From: Solidesulfovibrio magneticus RS-1
Lineage (GTDB): Bacteria; Desulfobacterota; Desulfovibrionia; Desulfovibrionales; Desulfovibrionaceae
Direction: 5' to 3'
DNA length: 64,000 nucleotides
Assembly: GCF_000010665.1 (NCBI RefSeq)
Contig: NC_012796.1
Span: 1,178,001 to 1,242,000 of the forward strand
A program made the translations under genes and the position numbers. Below, piece after piece: positions 27,200 through 34,970 of this stretch. The notes under the pieces are model-generated. The model was not told the DNA's origin and ran no database searches. It saw only the letters and a program-made list of their open reading frames with translations. Every line of letters begins with the position of its first letter. Position 1 is the first letter of the stretch.

Positions 27200-27419
27200 T
27201 ATATCTTAGACGTGTCCCTTGTGAAGGTTGTCAGCAACCCTAACGGAGGCGATGCCATTGGGTAAAAATATTGTCGGAGAGGCTTCTTCGCAGTAGAGCA
27301 TATCCAGGCCAGTAAAATGCAATTGTCTGGCAAACTCCAGGTGTGGTAAACACTGGCTCTACAGTCCAAGCCGAGGCGAAATCGTCAACCCATGAGTCTT
27401 GTTACAACATAAAGTTACT
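27200..27419 (+). ncRNA. Possible small RNA or untranslated transcript ending at a terminator
   Basis: A strong terminator at 27420 has no gene in front of it within several hundred bases. The preceding ~220 bp contain several short self-complementary segments, such as GGTTGTCAGCAACC at 27225-27238, but no RNA family I recognise. The 5' limit is arbitrary. Confidence 0.25.
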
Positions 27420-27453
27420 GGCCCCGGCTTGTGCAGCCGGGGCCTTTCTTTTT
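27420..27453 (+). terminator. Intrinsic terminator without an obvious upstream gene
   Basis: A perfect 10-bp stem GGCCCCGGCT/AGCCGGGGCC with loop TGTGC is followed by TTTCTTTTT. Confidence 0.8.
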
Positions 27454-27811
27454 GCCTGGCCTGCGCCGGTTGGGTGCAACGCGGCCTCCCGGCTGCGGCG
27501 ATGCCACGCCCCGTCCCCCTTGATGCGTCGCGGCCCGCAATACTCCTGGGAACAGCAGGGCGGGAACATTTTTTGCCCGAGCAGATGCGCTTTGGCGCGC
27601 ATGAACCGAGCAAGTTCGTGCGCTGGAATTTCCGTTAAGCGCCAAGTGGGCGAACCGGCGGTGAGGCCGACCTAATTTTCCTTGCCATCGGCGATGAATT
27701 TTGCCATGCGGAGAGTCGCTTTCCACAAGAGACAGTTTAGGGAGAGCCTGCCGTCCCCGCGGCAGCCCCTGTGCGCTCAACCAGAAGTCGTTTCGAACTG
27801 GAGGATCATCC

Positions 27812-28105
27812 ATGAAAACCGTAAACTGGGAAGCCATTATCGACAAAGCCGGAGCCGATGCCGCCTTCAAGCAGCGTTTGCTCGCCGAGCCCGCCAAGGC
27901 CCTTGGCGAGGAAGGCATCGCCGTGCCCGACGGCGTCACCGTCAAGGTGGTGGAGTCCACGGACAAGGAAGTGTGGCTGGTGCTGCCCCACAAACACAGC
28001 AGCATCAAATTCTTAAGCCCCTACGTGGCCGTGTGCGAGGACCCGGAAGCCCCGGCCGGCGACTCCAAGAGCTGTCAGAACCCGGCTGCCGGCTGCGCCA
28101 TCTAA
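27812..28105 (+). CDS. NHLP-type RiPP precursor peptide
   Basis: A 97-residue peptide. Residues 3-60 match the nitrile-hydratase-like leader (NHLP/proteusin): AFKQRLLAEPAKALGEEGIA then VPDGVTVKVVESTDKEVWLVLP. The likely core is residues ~61-97, starting KHSSIKFLSP, with Cys75, Cys88 and Cys95. Such leaders guide modification and export of ribosomal natural products. No YcaO, radical-SAM, LanM or peptidase-ABC gene is nearby, so this would be an orphan precursor whose enzymes lie elsewhere. ATG 27812 has GGAGG; an in-frame extension upstream is unlikely. No double-Gly cleavage site is visible. It has its own terminator. Confidence 0.75.
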   Translation: MKTVNWEAIIDKAGADAAFKQRLLAEPAKALGEEGIAVPDGVTVKVVESTDKEVWLVLPHKHSSIKFLSPYVAVCEDPEAPAGDSKSCQNPAAGCAI

Positions 28106-28240
28106 CGTCGCGTCCGCAACAGGCCTGGCATTTGCCGGGGACTCGGCAAGGGCCGGGCCTGCCGCGCCGCCTTGCCCAAGCCGTCGGCGCCGCCAGGGGT
28201 CGAGACCGATGGACGGCGAGCCTTGGCGCCACTTGGCAAG

Positions 28241-28273
28241 ACGCCCCGGACAAGCTCCGGGGCGTCTTTTTTT
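28241..28273 (+). terminator. Terminator after the RiPP precursor
   Basis: Perfect 10-bp stem ACGCCCCGGA/TCCGGGGCGT with loop CAAGC, then CTTTTTTT. Strong intrinsic terminator 136 bp after the stop. Confidence 0.9.
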
Positions 28274-28357
28274 GCGGGTTCAACCAAGGCAAGCTGGCGG
28301 CGTGTGACGGGGCGAGCTACCCGCGCAGGGTCTTGCGGCCGTCCAGTCGGCGGCCCT

Positions 28358-29290
28358 TCAGACTTGGCGGCAGACGTAGAGCACAAGCCCCCCCACGGCC
28401 AGGGCGATGCCGGCCGCGCCCAGGGGGCCGGGCAGGGGCGCGGCCAGGATCAGCGTCTCGCCGGCCAGACAAAAGACCACCTCAAGGGCCTGGGTGGCGT
28501 CCACGGCGGCCAGTTCGTAGGCGTTTTTGGCCCGGCTGCGGGCGCGCAGAAAAAGCGTCGTGGCGATGACCCCGGCGGACAGGGCCACCAGCCCGGTCTG
28601 GATCACCTGCCCCGGGCTTGGCGGCGGCGGCTGGATGACCGCCATGAGCACGAGCCAGAAGGGGATGGAGCCGATGGTGAGAAGCAGCGTGGGCGTGCGC
28701 CCCGCGTCCAGGCTTGGCTGGTCGATGCGCGGGATGCGGCCCTTGCCGCCGTGGCGGGCCTCCCAGACGAGCTGGTTGCCCAGGGGATAGGCCAGGGCGG
28801 CGGTCAGGACGGCGGCCACGCCCCATAAATTCCCGACATCGGCCAGGGGGCCGGCCTGCTCGACGTTGACCAGGACGATGCCGGCGAAGATGGCCCCGGT
28901 GAAGGCCAGGCCTTTCTTGGGCACCCGTCGGCCGAGGGCGGCCAAGACCAGCGGCGTGGCCAGGATGGTGGCCTGCCAGGTGGTGGCCGTGACCCAGCCA
29001 GGGGAATAGGCCGCGGCCAGAGTGACGCCGGCGTAGAACACGCCAAAGCCCACCGAGCCGGCCAGGGTCCAGAACAGCGGATTGCGCCCGAAAAGGCGTA
29101 GGGCCTCGGTCACGGCCCTTGGGCCGCCGGATGCCAGGGTCCACAGCAGGAGGATGGGCAGCATGAAGGCGTAGCGCAGGCTGGCCGACCACAGCCAATG
29201 GCCGCCTTCCAGGCTCATGGCCCGGTTGAGGATGAAGGTCGCGCTGAAAAACAGCGCCGCCAGCGCGCCAAGAAGGATGGTGCGTGCCAT
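28358..29290 (-). CDS. EamA/EmrE-superfamily multidrug-efflux-like transporter
   Basis: A 310-residue inner-membrane protein with ten predicted helices in two repeats. It opens TILLGALAALFFSATFILNR and has the family motif WQATILATPLVLAALGRRVP in the first repeat and ATQALEVVFCLAGETLIL in the second. Drug/metabolite exporters of this group move small organic compounds with proton exchange; the substrate is unknown. It starts 19 bp after the HD-domain gene on the same strand, so it is likely in one operon with it. It is convergent with the RiPP precursor. Confidence 0.8.
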   Translation of the reverse strand: MARTILLGALAALFFSATFILNRAMSLEGGHWLWSASLRYAFMLPILLLWTLASGGPRAVTEALRLFGRNPLFWTLAGSVGFGVFYAGVTLAAAYSPGWVTATTWQATILATPLVLAALGRRVPKKGLAFTGAIFAGIVLVNVEQAGPLADVGNLWGVAAVLTAALAYPLGNQLVWEARHGGKGRIPRIDQPSLDAGRTPTLLLTIGSIPFWLVLMAVIQPPPPSPGQVIQTGLVALSAGVIATTLFLRARSRAKNAYELAAVDATQALEVVFCLAGETLILAAPLPGPLGAAGIALAVGGLVLYVCRQV

Positions 29291-29309
29291 GGGGGAAAGA
29301 TGGGGGGGC

Positions 29310-29867
29310 CTAGGCCAGACCGGTTTCGGCGGCCACGCCGGCGATGGCGGCGATGGCCAGGGTCAAAAATTCGTCCAGGGGCAGCCCGGCCTTGTCGCAT
29401 TCGAGGATGTTGGCCCGCCGGACGCCCGCGGCAAAGGCCTTGTCCTTCATTTTCTTTTTGATGCTCTTGGCGGCCAGGCCGGTCATCTTGTCGGGCCGCA
29501 CCAGGGCGGCGGCGCTGATGATGCCGGTGACCGACTCGGCGCAGCGAAGGGCGTAGTCAAAGGGCGTGGCCGGGGCTTGGCCGGTGTGTTCGTCGTTGTG
29601 GGCGGCGATGGCGGCCAGGGCCTCCTCGGGCAGGGCGTCCGGCGGCAAAAGCTCGCGCAGGGCCAGGCCGTGGCGCTCGGGCGTTTCGGCCGTGGCCGGG
29701 TAGTCCAGGTCGTGGAGCAGGCCGGTTAGGCCCCACAATTCCGGGTCCTGGCCCAGGCGCTGGGCCAGGGCGCCCATGACGGCCTCGGTCTGCCGGCCGT
29801 GGGCCAAAAGGCCGGGGTTGGGGTTTTGGGCCTTGATCAGGGCCAGGGCGTCGTCGCGGCGGATCAT
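29310..29867 (-). CDS. HD-domain (HDIG-type) phosphohydrolase
   Basis: A 185-residue soluble protein with a compact HD domain: HGRQTEAVMGALAQ (first His), GLLHDLDYP (the HD pair) and a later HNDEHTG and ALRCAESVTGI region supplying the remaining ligands. Such stand-alone HD proteins hydrolyse phosphate esters, often nucleotides, with a metal ion. The ATG overlaps the stop of the preceding 88-residue gene (ATGA). The specific substrate cannot be told. Confidence 0.82.
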   Translation of the reverse strand: MIRRDDALALIKAQNPNPGLLAHGRQTEAVMGALAQRLGQDPELWGLTGLLHDLDYPATAETPERHGLALRELLPPDALPEEALAAIAAHNDEHTGQAPATPFDYALRCAESVTGIISAAALVRPDKMTGLAAKSIKKKMKDKAFAAGVRRANILECDKAGLPLDEFLTLAIAAIAGVAAETGLA

Positions 29868-30130
29868 GCGGACTCCTTGGGCGGTTGGGGCGCGGACGGG
29901 GCGATCTCCTCAAGGTCCACCACCACGTCCTTGAGTACGCGGTGGGCAAAGGCCAGGGCCACGCGCTTGGCTGCGTCGAGGTCTGGGATCTTGTCCTTGA
30001 TGGAGCGTTTGCCCACGTGGACTTTCCAGCCGGGCGCGCCGATGCGTTCCTGGACCACGGTGACGAGCAGGGCCTTGCCAAGGTTGACGTAGTGGGTGCT
30101 GTCGTCGTGTCTGATCCATTCAACGGTCAT
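29864..30130 (-). CDS. Conserved small hypothetical protein, coupled to the HD protein
   Basis: An 88-residue soluble protein, MTVEWIRHDDSTHYVNLGK, with a strand-rich start and a helix LDAAKRVALAFAHRVLKD. I do not recognise a family. GGGAGGCG precedes the ATG, and its stop overlaps the HD gene by four bases. A longer frame upstream adds Arg/Pro-rich residues without a start signal. It probably acts with the HD protein. Confidence 0.75.
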   Translation of the reverse strand: MTVEWIRHDDSTHYVNLGKALLVTVVQERIGAPGWKVHVGKRSIKDKIPDLDAAKRVALAFAHRVLKDVVVDLEEIAPSAPQPPKESA

Positions 30131-30259
30131 GTCGCCTCCCGGGGTGTGGGACTGTCCGGGCAGCCTAGCACGGGGGCGGCCCAGGGGCAAAGGTTCGGGA
30201 CGGCGGGAAACCGGGCCGCACCGTCACCGGCTGGGCGCTTTTGGCCCTTGCCGCCGGCT

Positions 30260-31351
30260 TCAGGCGGCCGGCTTGGCGCTGGCCTGGTCGACCGGGAAGG
30301 TCACGGCCAGATGCAGGCCCGGCCCGGGCAGGCGGCGGATGGTCCCTTCGAGCTGGCGGGTGAGTTCCCGCACGAGGGTCATGCCCATGGTCTGGGCCGT
30401 TTCCAGGGAGAAATCCGGCCCCGGCCCCCGGCCGTCGTCGGCCACCTCGATGGCGGCCTGGCCGTCTTCCAGGGCCATGCGGATGGTCAGTCGTCCGGCC
30501 TGGCCGGGAGTGAAGGCGTGCTTGCAGGCGTTGGAGACGAGTTCATTGAGCAAAAGCCCGCAGGGCACGGCCTTGCCCAGGCCAAGCTGGAAGGGCTGGC
30601 AGTCGCAGATCACCTCCACCCCGGCCATGGCGTGACGGAAGATGGCCGCCAGGGAGCTGATCAGGGCCTGGGCGTATTCGGCCATGTCAATGGTGGACAG
30701 GTCGCCGTGCTTGTAAAGCTGCTGGTGAATAAGGGCCATGGAGCGCACCCGGGTTTCCAGGCGGGAAAAACGTTCGCGTTCGGCGTCGCTGTCGGCTTCC
30801 TCGGCCTGGATGGCGACCAGCCCCAGGATGATTTGCAGGTTGTTTTTGACCCGGTGGTGGATCTCGGCCAGGAGCACTTTCTTTTCTTCCAGGGAGCGTT
30901 CCAGGGCCAGGGTGCGCCGGGCGATTTCGCTTTCGAGGTGCTCCCGGTGGCGACGGTTTTCGTCCAGCAGCCGAGCCCGGTCCAGGGCCTTGTCCACGGC
31001 GTGGAGCAGCACGGCCATGTCGGCCATGGGCTTGGTGATAAAATCCCAGGCCCCCAGGCGGATGGCCTCCAGGGCGTCCTGCAACAGGCCCGTGCCCGAA
31101 ACCACGATGGTGGGCGTGTCCGGGGCCATCTCGCGCAGCCGGGCCAGCACCTCCATGCCGCCAAGAACCGGCATTCGCAGGTCAATGAGCACCAGATCGG
31201 GCCGGGCCGCCTCGAAGATCTCCAGCCCCTCCCGGCCGTCGGCGGCCTGGAGCACCCGGTAGCCGTGGTTTTCCAGGTAGGCGGCCATGGCTTCGCGCAG
31301 GATCTCGGCGTCGTCCATGGTCAGGATGGTGGCCTTGGGAGCGTCGGTCAT
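30260..31351 (-). CDS. Response regulator fused to an HWE/HisKA_2-type histidine kinase
   Basis: A 363-residue protein. Residues ~8-125 form a receiver (ILTMDDAE, phospho-acceptor LVLIDLRMPVLGG, FITKPMA). A coiled coil leads to a HisKA_2 kinase: LLAEIHHRVKNNLQIILGLV carries the phospho-His, LLLNELVSNACKHAF the ATPase N box, and EVADDGRGPG the G1 box. This receiver-kinase order fits an intermediate in a phosphorelay. The ATG overlaps the stop of the upstream receiver gene (ATGA), so three genes are translated in a coupled series. Confidence 0.88.
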   Translation of the reverse strand: MTDAPKATILTMDDAEILREAMAAYLENHGYRVLQAADGREGLEIFEAARPDLVLIDLRMPVLGGMEVLARLREMAPDTPTIVVSGTGLLQDALEAIRLGAWDFITKPMADMAVLLHAVDKALDRARLLDENRRHREHLESEIARRTLALERSLEEKKVLLAEIHHRVKNNLQIILGLVAIQAEEADSDAERERFSRLETRVRSMALIHQQLYKHGDLSTIDMAEYAQALISSLAAIFRHAMAGVEVICDCQPFQLGLGKAVPCGLLLNELVSNACKHAFTPGQAGRLTIRMALEDGQAAIEVADDGRGPGPDFSLETAQTMGMTLVRELTRQLEGTIRRLPGPGLHLAVTFPVDQASAKPAA

Positions 31352-31740
31352 GGCGCGTCTCCGCTCTCGCCAAGGACCCGGCGCAGGGCGGCGGCCAGGA
31401 TTTCCAGGCCGGCGGCGGGCTTGGCGATGATGTCGTCCGGGCCAAGGCCGGCGGCCGCAAGCTCCGGCCCCGGCCGCACGCCCGGCGAACCCGTGTAGAC
31501 GACAAAGCGCATGGCCGGCCAGGCGGCGTGGGCCCGGGCGATGAAATCCAGTCCGGTCAGGCCCGGCAGGCGGATGTCCACCACGGCCGCCCGGCAGGGA
31601 TGATCCGGCAACAGCTCCAGGGCCTCCTCGGCGCTGCCGGCCTGGAGTACGGCAAAGCCGTGGGTCTCCAGGTACAGAGCCAGGCTTTCGCGCAACAGTT
31701 CCTCGTCGTCGAGAACAAGGACAGCCGGGGCGGCGTTCAC
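31348..31740 (-). CDS. Stand-alone response-regulator receiver
   Basis: A 130-residue single receiver domain: VLVLDDEELLRESLA, phospho-acceptor in AAVVDIRLPGLTG, Thr in VVYTGSPG and Lys in DDIIAKPAAG. It has no output domain. It starts at a GTG that overlaps the kinase stop (GTGA), and its own stop overlaps the next start. It is likely to pass phosphate between the dCache kinase and the receiver-HisKA_2 protein. Confidence 0.9.
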   Translation of the reverse strand: MNAAPAVLVLDDEELLRESLALYLETHGFAVLQAGSAEEALELLPDHPCRAAVVDIRLPGLTGLDFIARAHAAWPAMRFVVYTGSPGVRPGPELAAAGLGPDDIIAKPAAGLEILAAALRRVLGESGDAP

Positions 31741-34034
31741 GACGGCTCCCGGCGGGGCAGGGTGATGGTGCAGCGCGTCCCGGCTCCCGGCTCGGCGTCC
31801 ATGCGGATGGAGCCGCCGTGGTTGTTGACGATGATGAAATAGGACACCGACAGGCCAAGGCCGGTGCCTTCGCCGGCCGGCTTGGTGGTGAAAAAGGGTT
31901 CGAACACCCGGGCGCGCGTGGCCTCGTCCATGCCCGGGCCGTTGTCGGCCACCACGATTTCCCCGGCCTCGGGCAGCGACCGCACCCGCACGGCGATGGT
32001 CGGGACCTTGCCTTCCTGGGCCACGCCGGCCAGGGCATGGGCGGCGTTTTTAAACAGGTTCAGCAGCACCTGTTCGATTTCCGTGGGCGCGCAGGACACC
32101 GAAACCGGCTCCTCGGGATAGTCGCGTTCGATGCTGATATGTCTGAAATCGTAGCGTTTCTTGAGGTCATAATCGCTTTCGGCCAGGCTCAGGCTCTTGT
32201 CGGCCATGGCCCGGAGATCGGCCTGGACGTGGCGCGAGTCGCTTTGGCGGGAAAATTCCAACATGCTGGATACGATGGAGGCGGCGCGCAGTCCGGCCTC
32301 GCGGATGCCGGCCAGGAATTTGAGCACCTTGCGGGCTTCGAGGTAGGCGCGCACGACGGCGAGGTCCAGGCCGAGCTGGCGGGCCGCCTCCTGGTTGGCC
32401 GGCAGGGCCGGGTCGAGCTGGAGTTCCACCACCTGGGCGGCCTGCAGGATGCTGCCCAGGGGATTGTTGATCTCGTGGGCCATGCCGGCGGCCAGTCCGC
32501 CCACGCTCATCATCTTCTCGGTCTGGATCATGAGTTCGCGCAGCCGCTCGCGCTCGGTGACGTCGTCCAGGCGGATGACCACGCCCTCGGCCCCGTTGGC
32601 TACCAGCGGATAGAACAGCATGTTCATGAGCCGGTCGTCTTCCCCCCGGCGCAGGGGCATGCATTCCAGCAGCAGGCTGCGGCGCTGGCGCAGGGCGTCT
32701 TCCATGGCGTCCATATGGCCGGCCAGGAAAGGCACGGCCAGGGCGGCCTCCCGACCGATGACGGTCTCGCGCGGCAGGCCGAACAAGGTCGCCGCCTGGG
32801 CGTTTAAATGGGTGACGCGGCCGGCGGCGTCCAGACCGATGATGGCCGAGGGCATGGATTCCAGGATGTTGCTGAGTTGCCCGCGCAGCTTTTCCATGGC
32901 CTTGGCCGCGTCGGCCAGCTCATGCTGGCGGATTTCGATGGTGTCGGCCATGGCGTTGAAGCTCTCGCCCAATCGCCGTACCTCGGCCGCGCCGCCGTCA
33001 ACGGCGGCCCGGGCGGACAGGTCGCCGCCGGCCAGGGCGGCGGCGGCCTGGTCGAGGCTTTCGATGCCGCGTCCGATGGCCGCCCGTCCGGCCAGCCGGG
33101 CCAGGGCCAGGGCCAGCAGGCCGGCGACCACGGCCAGGGTCAGGCCCCGGCGCAGGAGCAGATCGGCCTCGGCAAAGGCTTCGTCGCGGGCGCTGGACAG
33201 GATGATGGTCAGGTAGGGCGGCGCGTCCGGGAACTGCCGCAGGCGCAGGGAACTGAACAGGGCTTCCTGGCCGGTCGGGCGGGGGCTTGTGAAGGTCACG
33301 GCGTCGGCAGCGGCGTCGCGGACATGCTCCCAGATCGGAGGGAAAGCCGGCTGTCCCAGGGGATAAACCGGGCTTGGCGGGTAGGCCACCATGCGCCGGC
33401 CCGAGGGATCGAGCAGGGTCACCCGGACATGGGGCGGCATGGCCAGCCCGGCCACGAAGCGTTCGTAGCCGTCGAGGAAATAGGACAGCCCCAGAACGCC
33501 GGCAAGGTCGCCATTGCCGTCAAGCAAGGGGATGGCGTAGACGAGGATGGGCTTTCCCGTGGTGCGCCCGAAGATGAAATCGCCGATGCCCGGTCGCTTG
33601 GAAGCGGCCGCGTCGCGGAAATATTTGCGGTCGGACAGGTCCTGGCCCAAAAACGGCGGCAGTCCCGAGGCGATGACCCGGCCGCCGGCGTCGGTCAAAA
33701 AGACGTTGGATAGTTCAGGCCGGTCGGCCAGGACGGTGGTGAAGAGCCTGTTGGCGGCCGGCAGGTCGCGCTGGGCCACGGCCCTGGTGGCGCGCAGGGT
33801 TTCGAGCATCCCCAGGGCCTGGCGGTTGATGGTCTCCTGGACGGCGGCCAGGCTGCGCGTCAGGGTCACGAGATTGGCCGTGACCTCGGCCTCGGCCCGG
33901 CCCCGGGCCTCAAAGCTGGTCCAGAGGATGGCCAGGGTGGCCGGCAAGGCGGCCAAGAGCGCCACGGCCACCAGCAAGGTGGCCATGGACCGGTTCAAAA
34001 GCCTGCCGGACGTCGTGCGAGCAGGGGCCTTCAT
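31737..34034 (-). CDS. dCache-HAMP-PAS sensor histidine kinase
   Basis: A 765-residue kinase. Membrane helix ~18-40 (LLVAVALLAALPATLAILW), a periplasmic double-Cache domain ~45-290 with FLTDAGGRVIASGLPPFLGQ and GKPILVYAIPLLDGNGDLAG, second helix ~297-317, HAMP, PAS (LESMPSAIIGLDAAGRVTHL), HisKA (GGLAAGMAHEINNPLGSILQ) and an ATPase domain (IEQVLLNLFKNAAHAL, ADNGPGMDEAT, GEGTGLGLSVS). It senses a small periplasmic ligand and heads the coupled phosphorelay. The predicted selenoprotein gene ends 59 bp upstream on the same strand. Confidence 0.93.
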   Translation of the reverse strand: MKAPARTTSGRLLNRSMATLLVAVALLAALPATLAILWTSFEARGRAEAEVTANLVTLTRSLAAVQETINRQALGMLETLRATRAVAQRDLPAANRLFTTVLADRPELSNVFLTDAGGRVIASGLPPFLGQDLSDRKYFRDAAASKRPGIGDFIFGRTTGKPILVYAIPLLDGNGDLAGVLGLSYFLDGYERFVAGLAMPPHVRVTLLDPSGRRMVAYPPSPVYPLGQPAFPPIWEHVRDAAADAVTFTSPRPTGQEALFSSLRLRQFPDAPPYLTIILSSARDEAFAEADLLLRRGLTLAVVAGLLALALARLAGRAAIGRGIESLDQAAAALAGGDLSARAAVDGGAAEVRRLGESFNAMADTIEIRQHELADAAKAMEKLRGQLSNILESMPSAIIGLDAAGRVTHLNAQAATLFGLPRETVIGREAALAVPFLAGHMDAMEDALRQRRSLLLECMPLRRGEDDRLMNMLFYPLVANGAEGVVIRLDDVTERERLRELMIQTEKMMSVGGLAAGMAHEINNPLGSILQAAQVVELQLDPALPANQEAARQLGLDLAVVRAYLEARKVLKFLAGIREAGLRAASIVSSMLEFSRQSDSRHVQADLRAMADKSLSLAESDYDLKKRYDFRHISIERDYPEEPVSVSCAPTEIEQVLLNLFKNAAHALAGVAQEGKVPTIAVRVRSLPEAGEIVVADNGPGMDEATRARVFEPFFTTKPAGEGTGLGLSVSYFIIVNNHGGSIRMDAEPGAGTRCTITLPRREPS

Positions 34035-34093
34035 CCCTACTCAAAATACCATTTGCCGCAAAATGTCCAGATTATCGAAATCGCCTCCGGCCT

Positions 34094-34327
34094 TCACTTC
34101 GTCGGGGCCAAACGCCGATAGACGGCCCGCAGGAACCCCTCGGCCTCGGCCACGTCCAGGCTCCAGCCCGATACCGTGAACAGTTGATCTTCCAGCACCG
34201 GCCGGGCCTTGGGCGACACGAGAAATTCCAGCTCGCGCGCCCGGGACAGACGGAGATACCAACCTATCTCCAGCCCCAACCCTCAGCACTTGTCGCGCAG
34301 ATCCACGAAAACGCGTTCGTCGTTCAT
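34094..34327 (-). CDS. Predicted selenoprotein: 77 residues, UGA-encoded Sec at position 15
   Basis: ATG at 34327 follows AAGGAAGG at seven bases. It reads MNDERVFVDLRDKC, then TGA (34283-34285), and continues in frame as GLGLEIGWYLRLSRARELEF to a real stop at 34094. A 7-bp hairpin with loop GGTTGG begins 11 bases after the TGA, at the place and with the loop Gs expected of a bacterial SECIS. The product would carry a Cys-Sec pair. The start VDLR-x-KC and overall size are weakly like TusA/SirA sulfur-carrier folds; I do not recognise the family firmly. It lies between a GDT1-like gene and a sensor kinase on the same strand. Without Sec insertion only a 14-residue peptide would form. Confidence 0.75.
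34252..34271 (-). promoter_or_regulatory. Bacterial SECIS-like hairpin
   Basis: On the minus strand GGAGATA-GGTTGG-TATCTCC forms a perfect 7-bp stem with a six-base apical loop beginning GGT. The loop starts 18 bases after the TGA codon, inside the usual window for SelB-recognised elements, which normally have a G in the first two loop positions. Confidence 0.7.
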
Positions 34328-34474
34328 GCTTGCGCCTTCCTTTCCGGCCGGCCCCGGGCAGAGCCGCCGCGACCACGTCCCGGTGGCGGGTTCATGTTCG
34401 GGCTCCCCCAATCCAAGGCCTGCCCGGAAAACCTGCCGGGCGCGGTTTCCCGTCGCCGGCCGTTCCTGCGGTCG

Positions 34475-34747
34475 CTACAGCTTGTCGAAGTATATAAGCG
34501 TCCCCATGACCACGAAGGCCACGGCCGCGACCTTCTTGATGATGGCCGGGGACACGAAATTGCATATGAAATCGGCGAAGACCACGCCCAGAAGCGAGGT
34601 GGCGACCAGGGCCAGACTCGATCCGGCAAAGACCACCCAGGGGTTTCTCGAATCCGCCGCCGTCAGCACGCAGGCCAGCTGCGTCTTGTCACCCAGCTCG
34701 GCCACGAAAATCGTGGCAAACGTCGTCGCAAACAGTTTCCAGTCCAT
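34475..34747 (-). CDS. GDT1/TMEM165 (UPF0016) family cation transporter, half-size
   Basis: A 90-residue membrane protein with three helices and the hallmark ELGDKTQLA motif at residues 17-25. One copy of the family repeat is present, so it should dimerise or pair with a second half to transport. Relatives export Mn2+ or exchange Ca2+/Mn2+ for protons. No partner half is adjacent. I see no Mn riboswitch upstream; the upstream DNA is repeat-rich. Confidence 0.87.
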   Translation of the reverse strand: MDWKLFATTFATIFVAELGDKTQLACVLTAADSRNPWVVFAGSSLALVATSLLGVVFADFICNFVSPAIIKKVAAVAFVVMGTLIYFDKL

Positions 34748-34788
34748 GTCGTCCTCATCAGGTGATGCGCGTTAGGAATTAGGGAAGA

Positions 34789-34854
34789 TGCCTCCGGCGG
34801 CGGGGGCCTGAGGCCCCCGGCCCCCCCGTATGGGAAAAAAGGGGGCCGGAGGCA
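34789..34854. repeat. Nested inverted repeats upstream of the GDT1-like gene
   Basis: An outer pair TGCCTCCGGC (34789-34798) and GCCGGAGGCA (34845-34854) encloses GGGGGCCTGAGGCCCCC. The intergenic unit resembles other palindromic spacers in the window. Confidence 0.6.
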
Positions 34855-34883
34855 GCGGTGGTTGGCGGCGAGGGCCGCGACCC

Positions 34884-34907
34884 TTAAAAATACGACAGTA
34901 TTTTTAA
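34884..34907. terminator. A+T-rich palindrome, probable terminator of the MoeA-like gene
   Basis: TTAAAAATAC-GACA-GTATTTTTAA is a perfect 10-bp inverted repeat flanked by GGGCCGCGACCC. It lies 64 bp past the stop of the moeA-like gene, which is read on the minus strand. A similar CTAAAAAT...ATTTTTTAG hairpin follows the FtsX-like gene. Confidence 0.5.
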
Positions 34908-34970
34908 AAAATTAATGGTTTTAGCATTTTGCCTGCGAAACATCATAAACGCTTTTCGCGGACGCGGCGG

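Larger units (their letters stand above)
26590..27811. other. 1.2-kb gene-poor, A+T-richer stretch
   Basis: I find no open frame here with both a ribosome site and a recognisable product. Up to 27400 the base composition stays closer to the glycosyltransferase gene than to the rest of the window. It ends in a clear terminator at 27420-27453, which implies a transcript entering from the left. Decayed gene remnants or an RNA gene are possible. Confidence 0.5.

Noticed and set aside
26636-27209. Short open frames of 86-125 codons in the A+T-richer stretch
   Set aside because: None has a ribosome site at a sensible distance and the translations look random.
34041-34376. A 111-codon uninterrupted frame overlapping the selenoprotein gene
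   Set aside because: It avoids the TGA only by being in another frame; the translation is Arg/Gly rich and its start has no ribosome site, unlike the ATG at 34327.
34475-34970. A manganese (yybP-ykoY) riboswitch upstream of the GDT1-like gene
   Set aside because: The expected conserved loops are absent; the region is filled by palindromic repeats.
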